Source of the DNA: Hyphomicrobiales bacterium
GTDB lineage: Bacteria; Pseudomonadota; Alphaproteobacteria; Rhizobiales; Rhizobiaceae
Direction of reading: 5' to 3'
Assembly: GCA_900472575.1 (NCBI GenBank)
Contig: UCIV01000013.1
Coordinates: forward strand, 1 to 64,000
Length of the DNA: 64,000 nt
Part shown: positions 18,014-27,196 of the stretch, piece by piece
Layout of the letters: the number at the start of each line of letters is the position of its first letter
How positions within the stretch are numbered: the stretch's first letter is position 1
Made by a program: the position numbers and the translations under genes
The notes under the pieces: generated by a model
What the model was told of the DNA's origin: nothing
The model's input: the letters and a program-made list of their open reading frames with translations, nothing else
Database searches by the model: none

Positions 18014-18994
18014 CTAGATCGCAGCTGGTAGCCAAGGCAGCAGATCCGCGAACTCCAGAGCCGGGCCAACGGGTATGATCCCGTTCGGATTAAGGCTTTC
18101 GATCGAGTAATAGCCACGTTTGATGTGATCGATGCTGACCGTCTCCGCGATGCCCGGAACGGATAGGATGCGGCGCAGATAGTGGCTGAGGTTAGAATAA
18201 TCCGAGATACGCCGCAGATTGCATTTGAACTGCCCGTGATAGGCGGCGTCAAAGCGCACGAGCGTAACAAAGAGGCGAATATCGGACTCGGTCAGGCGCT
18301 CGCCGACGAGGAAGGTCTTCGCCGACAGCAGCCTCTCCAATTCGTCAAGCATGCCGAATACGTCATGAAAAGCCTCTTCATAGGCTTCCTGCGTGGTGGC
18401 GAAGCCCGCGCGATAAACGCCATTGTTGAGGCGCGGATAAATGCGCTCGTTCAGGGCATCTATCTCATGGCGAAGAGCTTCCGGATAAAGATCGACACTC
18501 TCGTCGGCCAGAGAGCCGAAACCGCTGTTGAACATCCGCACGATGTCGGCCGATTCATTGTTGACGATCGTGCCTGTCTTCTTGTCCCATAGAACGGGAA
18601 CCGTCGCGCGGCCGGTAATATGCGGATCCACCCGTGTGTAGAGTTCGTGCATATAACGGGCGCCGTTCACCGTATCCTCGGTAGAGCCGGGATAGGTGCC
18701 GAACTGCCAGCCTTCCTTTGTCAGCGCCGGCTTCACTACCGAGACGGAGACGAGGTCATCGAGCTTCTTGAGCTTGCGGGCGATCAACGTTCGCGAAGCC
18801 CAGGGGCAGATCAGTGCGACATAGAGATGATAGCGGCCTGCTTCAGCTGTGAATCCGCCCGCTCCGGTCGGCCCGGCCGATCCATCCGGCGTGATCCAGT
18901 TCCGGAAGCTGGATGTCTGGCGTACGAATCCGCCTTTCGCATCCTTGGCCTGTACCGGTTGCCAGTCAGCAGTCCATTTGCCATCTACGAGCAC
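18014..18994 (-). CDS. Glutathionyl-hydroquinone reductase (Xi-class glutathione transferase)
   Basis: A 326-residue Xi-class GST (YqjG/PcpF/ECM4 family), which reduces glutathionyl-hydroquinones using glutathione. The active-site Cys is in LICPWASRTLIARKLK near residue 63. Other family sections are RATVPVLWDKKTGTIVNNES, SADIVRMFNSGF and the C-terminal YSNLSHYLRRILSVPGI. The start is GTG at 18994, preceded by GGGAAAAG. It is divergent from a LysR-type regulator at 19121 that probably controls it. Confidence 0.88.
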   Translation of the reverse strand: MLVDGKWTADWQPVQAKDAKGGFVRQTSSFRNWITPDGSAGPTGAGGFTAEAGRYHLYVALICPWASRTLIARKLKKLDDLVSVSVVKPALTKEGWQFGTYPGSTEDTVNGARYMHELYTRVDPHITGRATVPVLWDKKTGTIVNNESADIVRMFNSGFGSLADESVDLYPEALRHEIDALNERIYPRLNNGVYRAGFATTQEAYEEAFHDVFGMLDELERLLSAKTFLVGERLTESDIRLFVTLVRFDAAYHGQFKCNLRRISDYSNLSHYLRRILSVPGIAETVSIDHIKRGYYSIESLNPNGIIPVGPALEFADLLPWLPAAI

Positions 18995-19095
18995 GGTCTT
19001 TTCCCAACATAGTTACACCGACGGCGCGAAGCCATCACCGGCGACACTATGCATTCGCTCCAGTAACATGATAATAAACTATCCGAGCATTACAG

Positions 19096-19114
19096 CTCAC
19101 ACCTTGAGAGTGAG
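19096..19114. promoter_or_regulatory. Candidate LysR-type operator in the divergent region
   Basis: CTCAC-N9-GTGAG lies 6 bases ahead of the LysR gene start, inside the 126-base region between that gene and the divergent reductase. Short dyads with an AT-rich surround are typical of LysR regulator sites. No other strong signal is visible here. Confidence 0.3.
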
Positions 19115-19120
19115 ATAATC

Positions 19121-20053
19121 ATGCTGGATCGCATCGCCGGAATGGAGGTTTTCGCCAGGATCGCCGCAATCGGCAGCCTGTCCGGAGCCGCAAGAGCGCT
19201 CGGCATGTCGCCAACCATGGCCACCAAGCACATGGCAGCGCTCGAAGATCGACTCGGCGTAAAACTTCTGCATCGCACCACCCGCAAGATAACCCTGAAC
19301 GAAGCCGGTCGGCGCTATCTGGAAAGTGTCGAGCGTATTCTCTCCGAACTTTCGGAAGCCGATGCAACGGCAGCTGCGGAGCGAATGGAAGTCAGCGGAA
19401 CGCTTCGCGTCAATGTGCCGGTTTCATTCGGCGTTCGGGAAATCGTACCGTTATTGGCGGAGTTCGCCGAACTGCACCCGGCATTGAGTGTCGATCTGGG
19501 CCTGAGCGATCGTACCGTCGATCTCGTCGAAGAAGGTTGGGACGTCGCCATCCGTATCGGCAGGATCGAAGACCAGAGCCTGATAGCCCGCAAGATCGCA
19601 CGCTGTCGCATGCTCGTCGCCGCATCTCCCGCCTATCTTGCGAGGCGATCGATCCCCACATCGGTATCGGAACTGGGATCGCATAACTGCCTCGGTTACA
19701 CCCTGTCCAGCTCGGTTGGTCCCGATCGTTGGCGATTTGGCCTCGATGGCTCAATCATCGTTCCGGTTACGGGAAACCTCCATGCCAATAACGGTGACGC
19801 CCTGGTGGCGGCCGCTTTGGCGGGTCAGGGCATGATCTACCAGCCGACCTTTCTGGTCGGCGACGATATCCGCGCCGGCCGGCTGGTGTCGGTCACGCTC
19901 GACGAACCTCTGATGGAATTGCCTGGCGTGTTCGCCATCTATGCAAGCAACCGGCGACCGCCGGCAAAGGTGCGCGCCTTCATCGATTTCCTGGCCGGCA
20001 AATTCGCACCTGCACCCCGCTGGGATCGCGATCTTCCAACTGCGGCCGAATAG
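19121..20053 (+). CDS. LysR-family transcriptional regulator
   Basis: A 310-residue LysR regulator. An N-terminal winged helix (FARIAAIGSLSGAARALGMSP, then AALEDRLGVKLLHRTTRKI) is followed by a PBP2-type effector domain (VNVPVSFGVREIVPLLAEF, GWDVAIRIGRIEDQSL). It is of the CrgA/AaeR-like subgroup common near quinone or aromatic detoxification genes. It is divergent from the glutathionyl-hydroquinone reductase, its likely target. The effector is unknown. Confidence 0.88.
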   Translation: MLDRIAGMEVFARIAAIGSLSGAARALGMSPTMATKHMAALEDRLGVKLLHRTTRKITLNEAGRRYLESVERILSELSEADATAAAERMEVSGTLRVNVPVSFGVREIVPLLAEFAELHPALSVDLGLSDRTVDLVEEGWDVAIRIGRIEDQSLIARKIARCRMLVAASPAYLARRSIPTSVSELGSHNCLGYTLSSSVGPDRWRFGLDGSIIVPVTGNLHANNGDALVAAALAGQGMIYQPTFLVGDDIRAGRLVSVTLDEPLMELPGVFAIYASNRRPPAKVRAFIDFLAGKFAPAPRWDRDLPTAAE

Positions 20054-20096
20054 ATTTTAAGCAACCGGTAAAACTCGGCAGTTCGGCAGCGGCCGC

Positions 20097-20969
20097 CTAC
20101 CAGGCGTTGATGGCGAATGCGTCAAGCGGGATTTTCAGGTAGCTCGTGCCATTGGCTTCGGGAACCGGCATCCGCCCGGCATTAAGGTTGATCTGCAAGG
20201 CATGCAGCATCAGGCGCGGAAATGGCAAGGTCGCATCCCGCCCCTCGCGCAGTCGGATAAATGCCTCCCGCCCTTCACCAACATGCGGGTTTTCCGCCTT
20301 CTGCTGGCCAACCGTGCTCTCCCACAGGGCCTCGCGTCCGCCCGGACGGTAGTCGTGCCCGGTGAACAGCCGCGTATCGTCGGGAAGAGCAAGAATCGCG
20401 TCGACCGAAGACCAAAGACTTGCGGCACTGCCGCCGGGAAAATCTGCACGGGCACTGCCGCTATCCGGCATGAACAAAGTGTCGTGAATAAAAGCCGCAT
20501 CGCCGACGACATAGGTCACCGATGCCAGCGTGTGGCCCGGCGAATGGATGACCCTGCAGACCATGTTGCCGATCCGGAAGTTCTCGCCATCGGCGAAAAG
20601 CCGATCCCATTGCGATCCATCCGTCTTCATTTCCGGCATGTTGTAGATTTTCTGCCAGAGTTTTTGAATATCGACCACTTTGGCGCCGATCGCGGTCGGG
20701 GCGCCCGTCTTTGTCTTCAAATAGGTCGCCGCGGAAAAATGATCCGCATGAGGATGCGTATCCAGTATCCATTGCGCCGTAAGCTGCTCACCTTCGACAT
20801 AGGCGAGGATCGCATCCGCGCTCGATGTCTTCGTGCTCCCCGATTTCTCATCGTAATCGAGCACCGGGTCGATGATCGCGCAATCTCTCGTTTCCGGATC
20901 GCTCACCACATACTGAATGCTGCCGGTGCGCTCGTCGTAGAAACCTTTGACCAGAGGATTGGCGTTCAT
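20097..20969 (-). CDS. Metallo-beta-lactamase-fold hydrolase (Blh/ETHE1 persulfide-dioxygenase-like)
   Basis: A 290-residue metallo-beta-lactamase-fold protein. The metal motif is THPHADHFSAA, with further ligands in VIHSPGHTLASVTYVVGDAAF, IHDTLF and LFTGHDY. The N terminus (FYDERTGSIQYVVSDPETRDCAIIDPV) matches the Blh/ETHE1 group, whose members are glutathione-persulfide dioxygenases. It is not a true beta-lactamase. The gene is alone, downstream of repB but separated by 136 bases without obvious signals. Confidence 0.85.
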   Translation of the reverse strand: MNANPLVKGFYDERTGSIQYVVSDPETRDCAIIDPVLDYDEKSGSTKTSSADAILAYVEGEQLTAQWILDTHPHADHFSAATYLKTKTGAPTAIGAKVVDIQKLWQKIYNMPEMKTDGSQWDRLFADGENFRIGNMVCRVIHSPGHTLASVTYVVGDAAFIHDTLFMPDSGSARADFPGGSAASLWSSVDAILALPDDTRLFTGHDYRPGGREALWESTVGQQKAENPHVGEGREAFIRLREGRDATLPFPRLMLHALQINLNAGRMPVPEANGTSYLKIPLDAFAINAW

Positions 20970-21105
20970 TACATGAGTTCCGGACGGTTGAAAAAATCAG
21001 TTTCGATATGCCCATTTCTTTCGACGACTTTTCCATGCCGAACAAGGCCGGCTTATCTACTCTGCTTCTCGTTTTCACTGTCGTCTGGAAGAGCTGTCAG
21101 CGCTT

Positions 21106-22167
21106 TTATCCCTTCGATGACTGAGCGGAGATAAACGCGTCATACTGCTGAATGAGGGTCTTCATGGCAGCATCGACGAACCCACGATCGATCCCCGCTG
21201 CAAACTCGATCCGGCTTTTCTTGCCATCGGTATGTAGCTGCGCGAAAATCTTTCCCTTGTTGTCCTTCAACAGCACAGGCTCTGCAGGCTGGCGTTTTTC
21301 GGGCTGGGAGAGATGATTGAAGACGAGCTGGAACCGGTCATCGCTCACGGATGACTGGAAATCGGCACCGGATATCTCGGCCACAGCCGAAGCCTGAGCT
21401 GCCTTCGAGGAGAGAAGTTCACCAAGTTTCATCCAGCGATCACGGCCAGCCTTCGGAGCTGCGCCAATCGCCCGAATGAGCGTATCCGGCACAGCCTCGA
21501 CCACCTGCAGCAGCCGCGACAACTCGCTTTTCTGAACCGACAGTGCTTCACCGATCACCTTCCGGTCAAAACCGCCGGCGAGAAGGTTTTTGGCAAACAC
21601 AGCGCGCTCGATGAAGGAGAGGTTGCGGCGCTCGGCATTTTCCTTGCCCTGAGCCAAAACCAATTCGTCATCGGACAACGACCGAACGATTGCCTTGACC
21701 TCGATCCCGAGGCGCGAAGCAGCGCGAATGCGGCGATGACCATAGGCCGTCTGGTATCGGCCTGGCCTTTCCGGATGATTGCGCAACAGCACAGGCACCT
21801 GCTGTCCGCTCTCGCGCATGCTTTCGATAAGGGTCGCGAGGTCCTCGTCGTCCTGATCGTCCAGTCGCAACCGGTCTTCGACGAAGGACGAATCGATCTT
21901 CTCAGGATGGATCGAGACGACCCGCTCGCCTTCGCTGAGCGCTTGGCGCAGCAGGCGAGCTTCTTCGGCTTCACGGGTCATGGCATTGAGCGAAAGGCCC
22001 ATTGCCTTTACCGCGCCGGCGGCGCTACGTCCCGTCGGATTGGCCGCGGGAGCAGGCACTTCAATCGCCGGCTTCGGTGCCGATTGCGCCTCGGGCGCAG
22101 GTGCAGCACAGGGCGCAAGCCCGCCTCCGAACAGCGCTCTCAATTCGTTTTTCCGGCTACCTACCAT
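21106..22167 (-). CDS. repB: RepB, ParB-like plasmid/chromid partition protein
   Basis: A 353-residue partition protein of the repABC class. A basic N terminus (MVGSRKNELRALFGG) is followed by a ParB/Srx nuclease-like domain (TAYGHRRIRAASRLG, KENAERRNLSFIERAVFAKNL) and a helix-turn-helix (KVIGEALSVQKSELSRLLQV). It begins 23 bases after the repA stop with AAGGAAAGG ahead of the ATG. It binds parS-like centromere sites and works with RepA to segregate the replicon. In repABC operons repC, the initiator, follows repB. Here the next gene is an unrelated metallo-hydrolase. Confidence 0.92.
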   Translation of the reverse strand: MVGSRKNELRALFGGGLAPCAAPAPEAQSAPKPAIEVPAPAANPTGRSAAGAVKAMGLSLNAMTREAEEARLLRQALSEGERVVSIHPEKIDSSFVEDRLRLDDQDDEDLATLIESMRESGQQVPVLLRNHPERPGRYQTAYGHRRIRAASRLGIEVKAIVRSLSDDELVLAQGKENAERRNLSFIERAVFAKNLLAGGFDRKVIGEALSVQKSELSRLLQVVEAVPDTLIRAIGAAPKAGRDRWMKLGELLSSKAAQASAVAEISGADFQSSVSDDRFQLVFNHLSQPEKRQPAEPVLLKDNKGKIFAQLHTDGKKSRIEFAAGIDRGFVDAAMKTLIQQYDAFISAQSSKG

Positions 22168-22190
22168 GATCTGAAACCTTTCCTTCTGTC

Positions 22191-23456
22191 CTAGCGGCCC
22201 CAGGCCGCGTGGATCAGAGCCTCCACCTCGCTGTTGACGGCATTCATAGCCTCTACTGCGCGGTCATAGGTTGAACGTGTAAAGTTCTCGCGTCCGACCT
22301 CATAAAGGGTCTGCTTGGTCAGACCGGCATCGGAAACCGCGGTGGATTTCAACATCGGCGCGGTCAGAACTCGATCCCCGAAGAGCGAGCGCATGAAACC
22401 GACGATCTGCGCCTGAGGCCCGTCATTCGGCTCATAACGGGTCACGAGATACCGCAGGAAATCGAAATTGAGCGTGCCGCCTGCCTCGCGGACAACCGAC
22501 AGAAGATCAGACGTCATGAAAAGGAATTGATTCATGGACGCGACGTCCAGCATCTGCGGATGCACTGTCACGACAACCGACGTTGATGCACAAAGAGCCG
22601 ACAAGGTCAGGTAACCGAGTTGCGGCGGGCAATCGATGACAACGACATCGTAATCCTGCTCCATGGTCGTCAGTACGGCCTGAATCCGCGCGAAAAACAG
22701 CGGACCGCTATCCTTGCCGCTCTGGCGGTTCGCCAGCGCCTGCGGGGTAACGTGCTCGAATTCCTGCAACTCTATATTCCCGGGAACGAGATCCAGACCC
22801 GGAAAATATGTTCCGCGAATGACCTCCGAAAGCGGGCGCTGTTCGTCGTCGTACCGGATGGCGCCATAGAGCGTGTCATTCCCGGTAAGGTCCAGTTCCG
22901 GCTGGTAACCGAAAAGCGCCGAAAGCGAAGCCTGCGGGTCGAGATCGATCGCAAGCACCCGATGCCCCGTCAGGGCCAGATACTGGGCGAGATGCGCCGC
23001 AGAGGTGGTTTTGCCTGAACCACCCTTAAAATTCGTGACAGAGATGACCTGCAGATGCTCGTTCTGCGCCGCATCCCGGCGCGGCAGGTAGGACTTCGCC
23101 TTGGCGACATTGCCCTTGGCTACCGCCTGTTCTGCAAGATGACTGCGCAAGGCATTGATGTCCGAGAGCGAGTAGAATCGGCGTCCGCCCGCACCCGTGT
23201 CGGGCTGCGGCCCTTCGCCTGCCAGGGACAGCTGGCGCAGATAACCATCGGACACACCAATGAGCTTGGCGGCCTCGCCGGAAGAGAAGCTACGCAGCGT
23301 CTTGCTTGCGAGCGGCGGAAAAAGCCGCTCACGCATCGCCTTGAGCTGCTCGGAAAGCGCGCGCGCATCGTTTGCGATGGCCTCGTCGGCAAGCTCTCGC
23401 GTTTCCCGCGCGAGATCGCCTTTCGAGTTCCGAATTTTTTCAGCCGATCCGGCCAT
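22191..23456 (-). CDS. repA: RepA, ParA-type partition ATPase of the repABC class
   Basis: A 421-residue Walker-type ATPase. An N-terminal helix-turn-helix region (FSSGEAAKLIGVSDGYLRQL) binds the operator. A deviant Walker A NFKGGSGKTT lies at about 141-150. Further ParA motifs are AIDLDPQASLSALFGY and VVIDCPPQLGYLTLSAL. The start at 23456 is chosen for its AGGGAGAG site and typical RepA N terminus. An upstream in-frame ATG at 23540 would read through the palindrome at 23494-23517. It is divergent from anmK. Confidence 0.93.
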   Translation of the reverse strand: MAGSAEKIRNSKGDLARETRELADEAIANDARALSEQLKAMRERLFPPLASKTLRSFSSGEAAKLIGVSDGYLRQLSLAGEGPQPDTGAGGRRFYSLSDINALRSHLAEQAVAKGNVAKAKSYLPRRDAAQNEHLQVISVTNFKGGSGKTTSAAHLAQYLALTGHRVLAIDLDPQASLSALFGYQPELDLTGNDTLYGAIRYDDEQRPLSEVIRGTYFPGLDLVPGNIELQEFEHVTPQALANRQSGKDSGPLFFARIQAVLTTMEQDYDVVVIDCPPQLGYLTLSALCASTSVVVTVHPQMLDVASMNQFLFMTSDLLSVVREAGGTLNFDFLRYLVTRYEPNDGPQAQIVGFMRSLFGDRVLTAPMLKSTAVSDAGLTKQTLYEVGRENFTRSTYDRAVEAMNAVNSEVEALIHAAWGR

Positions 23457-23493
23457 CCTCAAACTCTCCCTGATGCTGCCTACGGGAGCGACA

Positions 23494-23517
23494 TTCACGG
23501 TTACGGTCAACCGCGAA
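23494..23517. promoter_or_regulatory. Imperfect 24-base palindrome upstream of repA (RepA operator or parS candidate)
   Basis: Arms TTC-a-CGGTT and AACCG-c-GAA flank a 6-base centre, so 8 of 9 arm positions pair. It lies 38 bases upstream of the repA start, where RepA autoregulation would act. Nearby are two further TTAC-containing stretches (around 23578 and 23611), including GCACC-7-GGTGC. The rhizobial parS consensus GTT-N4-GC-N4-AAC is not matched exactly. Confidence 0.4.
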
Positions 23518-23735
23518 TACAACTCGGCTCGGCAGCTCAATACGCCTTTTCGTCAAATCTACACCAAACACCGACAGTTACGCCGAATATCGGAAAATTC
23601 TGAAGGCACCGTTACAAGGTGCTTGCATGAGTGATTCGCGTCAAGGAATTTCTACTAAAGGAACAACCGGCGTCCTTTGCCGAAAGAGTGCGTATAAAAT
23701 GATCTGATTCGGTCAATCGCGATTGGAGACAAGCA

Positions 23736-24854
23736 ATGAAGCCTATCTGGGCGGTCGGACTGATGACCGGAACGGTACTCGACGGCAATATCGACGTCGC
23801 GCTCATCAAGACGGACGGAGAAAGCGTCGAAACCTTCGGCGCCTACACGCTTGCGCCCTATGCGGAAGATACCCGCCTTTTGCTCGAAGAAACATTGCGT
23901 CAGGCGCGAGGCTGGAATTTTGAAGGTCCGGAACCTCTGATTTTCAAGGATGCGGAAGCAGCGCTGACGCGCGCCCAGTCTACCGCCGTTCACGAGCTTG
24001 TCAAAGGCGCCGGACTGACCATAGAGGAGATCGGTGCCGTCGGTTTCCATGGGCAGACCGTGCTGCATCGCGCTCCGACCAAGGCGCGCCTGGGCGATAC
24101 CCGACAGCTCGGCGACGGCCAGATGATGGCCGATTTTCTCGGAACAAAAGTCGTTTATGATTTCCGGACAGCCGATGTGCGAGCCGGCGGCCAAGGCGCT
24201 CCGCTGGCCGCCATTTATCACACCGCTCTATTGCGTGAGGTCGATCGAAGCGGCGACACCGCCATCCTCAATCTCGGCGGCGTCGGCAATATAACTTGGT
24301 GGGATGGCGAGGAACTTGTGGTCGCTTTCGACACCGGGCCGGCCAATGCGCCGCTCAACGATTTCATCAAGGGGCTTAGTCTTGGCGAGATGGATCGCGA
24401 CGGCGCGCTCGGCGCATCAGGCACGGTGGACGAAGTGCGGCTCGAACGCCTTCTGCAGCATCCATATCTGACCGCAGCCTACCCGAAATCGCTGGACCGG
24501 TTCGATTTTACCGCCGCCATGGCAGATGGTCTGAACCCTGCCGATGGCGCGGCCACCCTTTCCGCCTTCACCGCATCCGCCGTCGGCAAGGCGCTCGACC
24601 TTCTGCCGCACAGGCCCAAGCGCCTGATCGTCAGCGGCGGCGGGCGGCGCAACCCCACGATCATGTCGATGATCGAAGAGAGGGCAAAGGTTCAGGCTGT
24701 TTCAGCCGATGGTTTCGGCTGGCGTGGTGATGCCGTCGAGGCCGAATGTTTTGCATTCCTCGCCGTGCGCGCTTTGCGTGGCCTGCCGATCAGCTTCCCG
24801 ACAACGACCGGCGTTCCAGAAGCGCAGACCGGCGGCCGGATCGCCAATCCTTGA
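23736..24854 (+). CDS. anmK: Anhydro-N-acetylmuramic acid kinase
   Basis: A 372-residue sugar kinase of the ASKHA fold, which opens and phosphorylates 1,6-anhydro-MurNAc during peptidoglycan recycling. Motifs are [21 protein letters not shown] (the phosphate loop, usually GLMSGTSLDGVD), [13 protein letters not shown] with the catalytic Asp region after it ([18 protein letters not shown]), NLGGVGNIT, and [16 protein letters not shown] precedes the ATG. It is divergent from repA with a 279-base gap. The Thr and Asn substitutions in the first loop mark it as a subfamily variant. Confidence 0.9.
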   Translation: MKPIWAVGLMTGTVLDGNIDVALIKTDGESVETFGAYTLAPYAEDTRLLLEETLRQARGWNFEGPEPLIFKDAEAALTRAQSTAVHELVKGAGLTIEEIGAVGFHGQTVLHRAPTKARLGDTRQLGDGQMMADFLGTKVVYDFRTADVRAGGQGAPLAAIYHTALLREVDRSGDTAILNLGGVGNITWWDGEELVVAFDTGPANAPLNDFIKGLSLGEMDRDGALGASGTVDEVRLERLLQHPYLTAAYPKSLDRFDFTAAMADGLNPADGAATLSAFTASAVGKALDLLPHRPKRLIVSGGGRRNPTIMSMIEERAKVQAVSADGFGWRGDAVEAECFAFLAVRALRGLPISFPTTTGVPEAQTGGRIANP

Positions 24855-24991
24855 AGATTCTACACCAGTTTTTCTTATCCTGCCGAAAACGTGACCATAG
24901 CCAAAAATAAATCGATTTAAATAGCTTGAGGCCTGCGACACATAGTCCTAGTTATCCTGACGATTCTAAAACTGCATCGAGAGGCTTACAC

Positions 24992-25990
24992 ATGCAGATC
25001 GGAATGATGGGACTGGGCCGCATGGGCGGCAACATGGCAAGGCGCCTGATGCGTGCGGGCCATGAATGCGTCGCATACGACGTCAACCCGGCGGCAGTCG
25101 AGGCGCTTGTCGGCGAGGGCGCCATCGGCATCTCGTCCATCGAACAGTTCCTCGAAAAATTGACGCCCCCGCGTGCCGTATGGATCATGCTTCCGGCAGC
25201 GATCACGCCCGGCATCGTCGACAAGCTGGCAGCCTTCATGCAGCCCGGCGACATGATCATCGACGGCGGCAATTCCAACTACCGTGACGCGGTCGATCAG
25301 AGCGCCAAGCTTGCCGAGAAGGGTATTTCCTACATCGACGTCGGAACGAGCGGCGGCGTCTGGGGTCTTGAGCGCGGCTTTTGCCTGATGATCGGCGGCC
25401 CGGACGAGGCGGTCAAACATCTGGACCCGATCTTCGCGACGCTTGCGCCGGGAGCGGATCTGGATCCGTTGCTTCGTCCTGCGGAGCGCGGTTATCTGCA
25501 TTGCGGCCCGAGCGGCGCCGGCCATTTCGTCAAAATGGTCCATAACGGCATCGAATACGGAATGATGCAGGCCTATGCCGAAGGCTTCAATGTGCTGAAA
25601 CAGGCAAATGTCGGCAACGCCCATCGCGAGGCGGATGCGGAAACGACGCCGCTACCGGACAAGCAATATTACCAGTTCGACATGGATATCGAGGCGATCA
25701 GCGAAGTCTGGCGCCACGGCAGCGTTATCGGCTCGTGGCTGCTCGACCTCACGGCGGACGCTCTGAAGGTGGACCCGTCGCTCAGCAGCTTCGGTGGACG
25801 CGTTTCGGATTCCGGCGAAGGACGCTGGACGATGAAGGCCGCGATCGACATGGGCGTTCCGGTGCCGGTTCTGTCTGCCGCCGTGTTCAGCCGTTTCGAC
25901 AGCCAGGGTAATGCCGAATACGCCAACAAGATGCTGTCGCTGATGCGCAAGTCCTTTGGCGGCCACGTCGAAAAGCCGCATGGCAAGTAA
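24992..25990 (+). CDS. gnd: 6-phosphogluconate dehydrogenase, short (decarboxylating) form
   Basis: A 332-residue enzyme converting 6-phosphogluconate to ribulose 5-phosphate with CO2 release. The Rossmann start is MQIGMMGLGRMGGNMARRLM. Substrate-binding motifs are DGGNSNYRDA and DVGTSGGVWGLERGFCLMIGG, and the catalytic Lys is in GHFVKMVHNGIEYGMMQAYAE (given here as a region near residue 185). It is of the shorter GndA-type length rather than the 470-residue E. coli form. The start is chosen at 24992, after GAGAGG. No partner gene in the same pathway is adjacent. Confidence 0.9.
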   Translation: MQIGMMGLGRMGGNMARRLMRAGHECVAYDVNPAAVEALVGEGAIGISSIEQFLEKLTPPRAVWIMLPAAITPGIVDKLAAFMQPGDMIIDGGNSNYRDAVDQSAKLAEKGISYIDVGTSGGVWGLERGFCLMIGGPDEAVKHLDPIFATLAPGADLDPLLRPAERGYLHCGPSGAGHFVKMVHNGIEYGMMQAYAEGFNVLKQANVGNAHREADAETTPLPDKQYYQFDMDIEAISEVWRHGSVIGSWLLDLTADALKVDPSLSSFGGRVSDSGEGRWTMKAAIDMGVPVPVLSAAVFSRFDSQGNAEYANKMLSLMRKSFGGHVEKPHGK

Positions 25991-26069
25991 GACTCCCAAT
26001 AAACAGACCTAAAACATCTGTTGACACGATAAACAATTGTCTGCATGGGTTTCGCAAGGAGCCCATGCA

Positions 26070-27182
26070 ATGACCCATCCGCTTGCACCACAGGAAAGCG
26101 CCGTTCTGGCCTTGATCCGCGAAAATCCTTTCGTCGGACAGCAGGAAATTGCCACCGCTCTGGGGCTGGCCCGCTCGACGGTTGCCGCTCATATCGTTCA
26201 ATTGATGAACAAGGGATATATCCTTGGACGGGGTTATGTTCTTTCGTCCGAAGTCCGCGCTTTCTGCATCGGCGGCGCCGTGCTGGACCGCAAATATCAC
26301 GCCCGCACCAAGATCGTTCTGGAAACATCCAATCCCGTCGAAAGTACCCGTAGCCTCGGCGGCGTTGCCCGCAATGTTGCGGAAAATCTTGCCCGGCTCG
26401 GTTCCGCGACCGGCTTCATATCGATCGTCGGTGATGATGACGGCGGGCAGGCCCTGCTCAAATATATGCGCGAAATCGGGATCGACGTCAGTCAGGTCGT
26501 TACGACCAACGAACGCCCGACGGCCGAATATGCGGCAATTCTTGATGCAGCCGGAGACTTGGTTCTCGGCATAGCCGACATGAACATTTTTGACCTGTTC
26601 CAGCCGGATCATATCGAGCGTGCCTGGCCTCATCTCGCAGCCTCGAACTGGGTATTTGCAGACTGCAATCTTCCCGCTGAAGCGCTTTTCGCGCTGATAG
26701 ACCGTTGCAAAAATGCGTCCTGTCATCTGGCGATCGATGCGGTGTCGACCCACAAGGTCATGCGCCTGCCGAAAGACCTGAACGGGATCGACCTCCTGTT
26801 CATGAATATCGACGAGGCGAACGCCATCCTCGGCCAGACGAACCCGCACACCTCCGAAGGCGCGAAACAGTCCGCATTGGCGCTGCAAAAAGCAGGCGCC
26901 GGCATGGCCGTGGTCAGCGCCGGGGCTCAGGGCATGGCGGTTGCCGGACGGGAAACCGTGGACTTCGTCAATGCCGTCAGGGCTGCCCCCGTCGACATGA
27001 CCGGCGCGGGCGATGCGATGATCGCCGCGACACTTCATCGGCTGCTCGAAGGCGACGAGATTTTCGATGCGGCCCGCACCGGGGCGCTTGCCGCCACACT
27101 CACCACCGAATGTAATGCCAGCGTGCTCCCCGACCTGTCTGCCGAGCTTATCGAAGCCAATCGGCACAGGCTGACGAACTGA
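26070..27182 (+). CDS. psuK: Winged-helix/PfkB-family kinase, probable pseudouridine kinase
   Basis: A 370-residue protein with an N-terminal winged helix-turn-helix (ESAVLALIRENPFVGQQEIA, then ALGLARSTVAAHIVQL). A PfkB sugar-kinase domain follows (FCIGGAVLDRKYHA, RSLGGVARNVAENLARLG), ending in the anion-hole motif VDMTGAGDAMIAATLH with the catalytic Asp. AAGGAG precedes the chosen ATG. It lies 14 bases upstream of psuG, so it is most likely the kinase making pseudouridine 5'-phosphate. The fused DNA-binding module, as in E. coli YeiI, suggests a substrate-responsive autoregulator. Confidence 0.88.
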   Translation: MTHPLAPQESAVLALIRENPFVGQQEIATALGLARSTVAAHIVQLMNKGYILGRGYVLSSEVRAFCIGGAVLDRKYHARTKIVLETSNPVESTRSLGGVARNVAENLARLGSATGFISIVGDDDGGQALLKYMREIGIDVSQVVTTNERPTAEYAAILDAAGDLVLGIADMNIFDLFQPDHIERAWPHLAASNWVFADCNLPAEALFALIDRCKNASCHLAIDAVSTHKVMRLPKDLNGIDLLFMNIDEANAILGQTNPHTSEGAKQSALALQKAGAGMAVVSAGAQGMAVAGRETVDFVNAVRAAPVDMTGAGDAMIAATLHRLLEGDEIFDAARTGALAATLTTECNASVLPDLSAELIEANRHRLTN

Positions 27183-27196
27183 AAGGACAAGACGAC

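Noticed and set aside
20097..20969. Antibiotic-resistance beta-lactamase
   Set aside because: The N-terminal and metal-site motifs match the Blh/ETHE1 persulfide dioxygenase group, not class B lactamases, and there is no signal peptide.
22191..23540. Longer repA start at 23540
   Set aside because: It lacks a ribosome site and would translate through the palindrome. The ATG at 23456 has AGGGAGAG ahead and a RepA-like N terminus.
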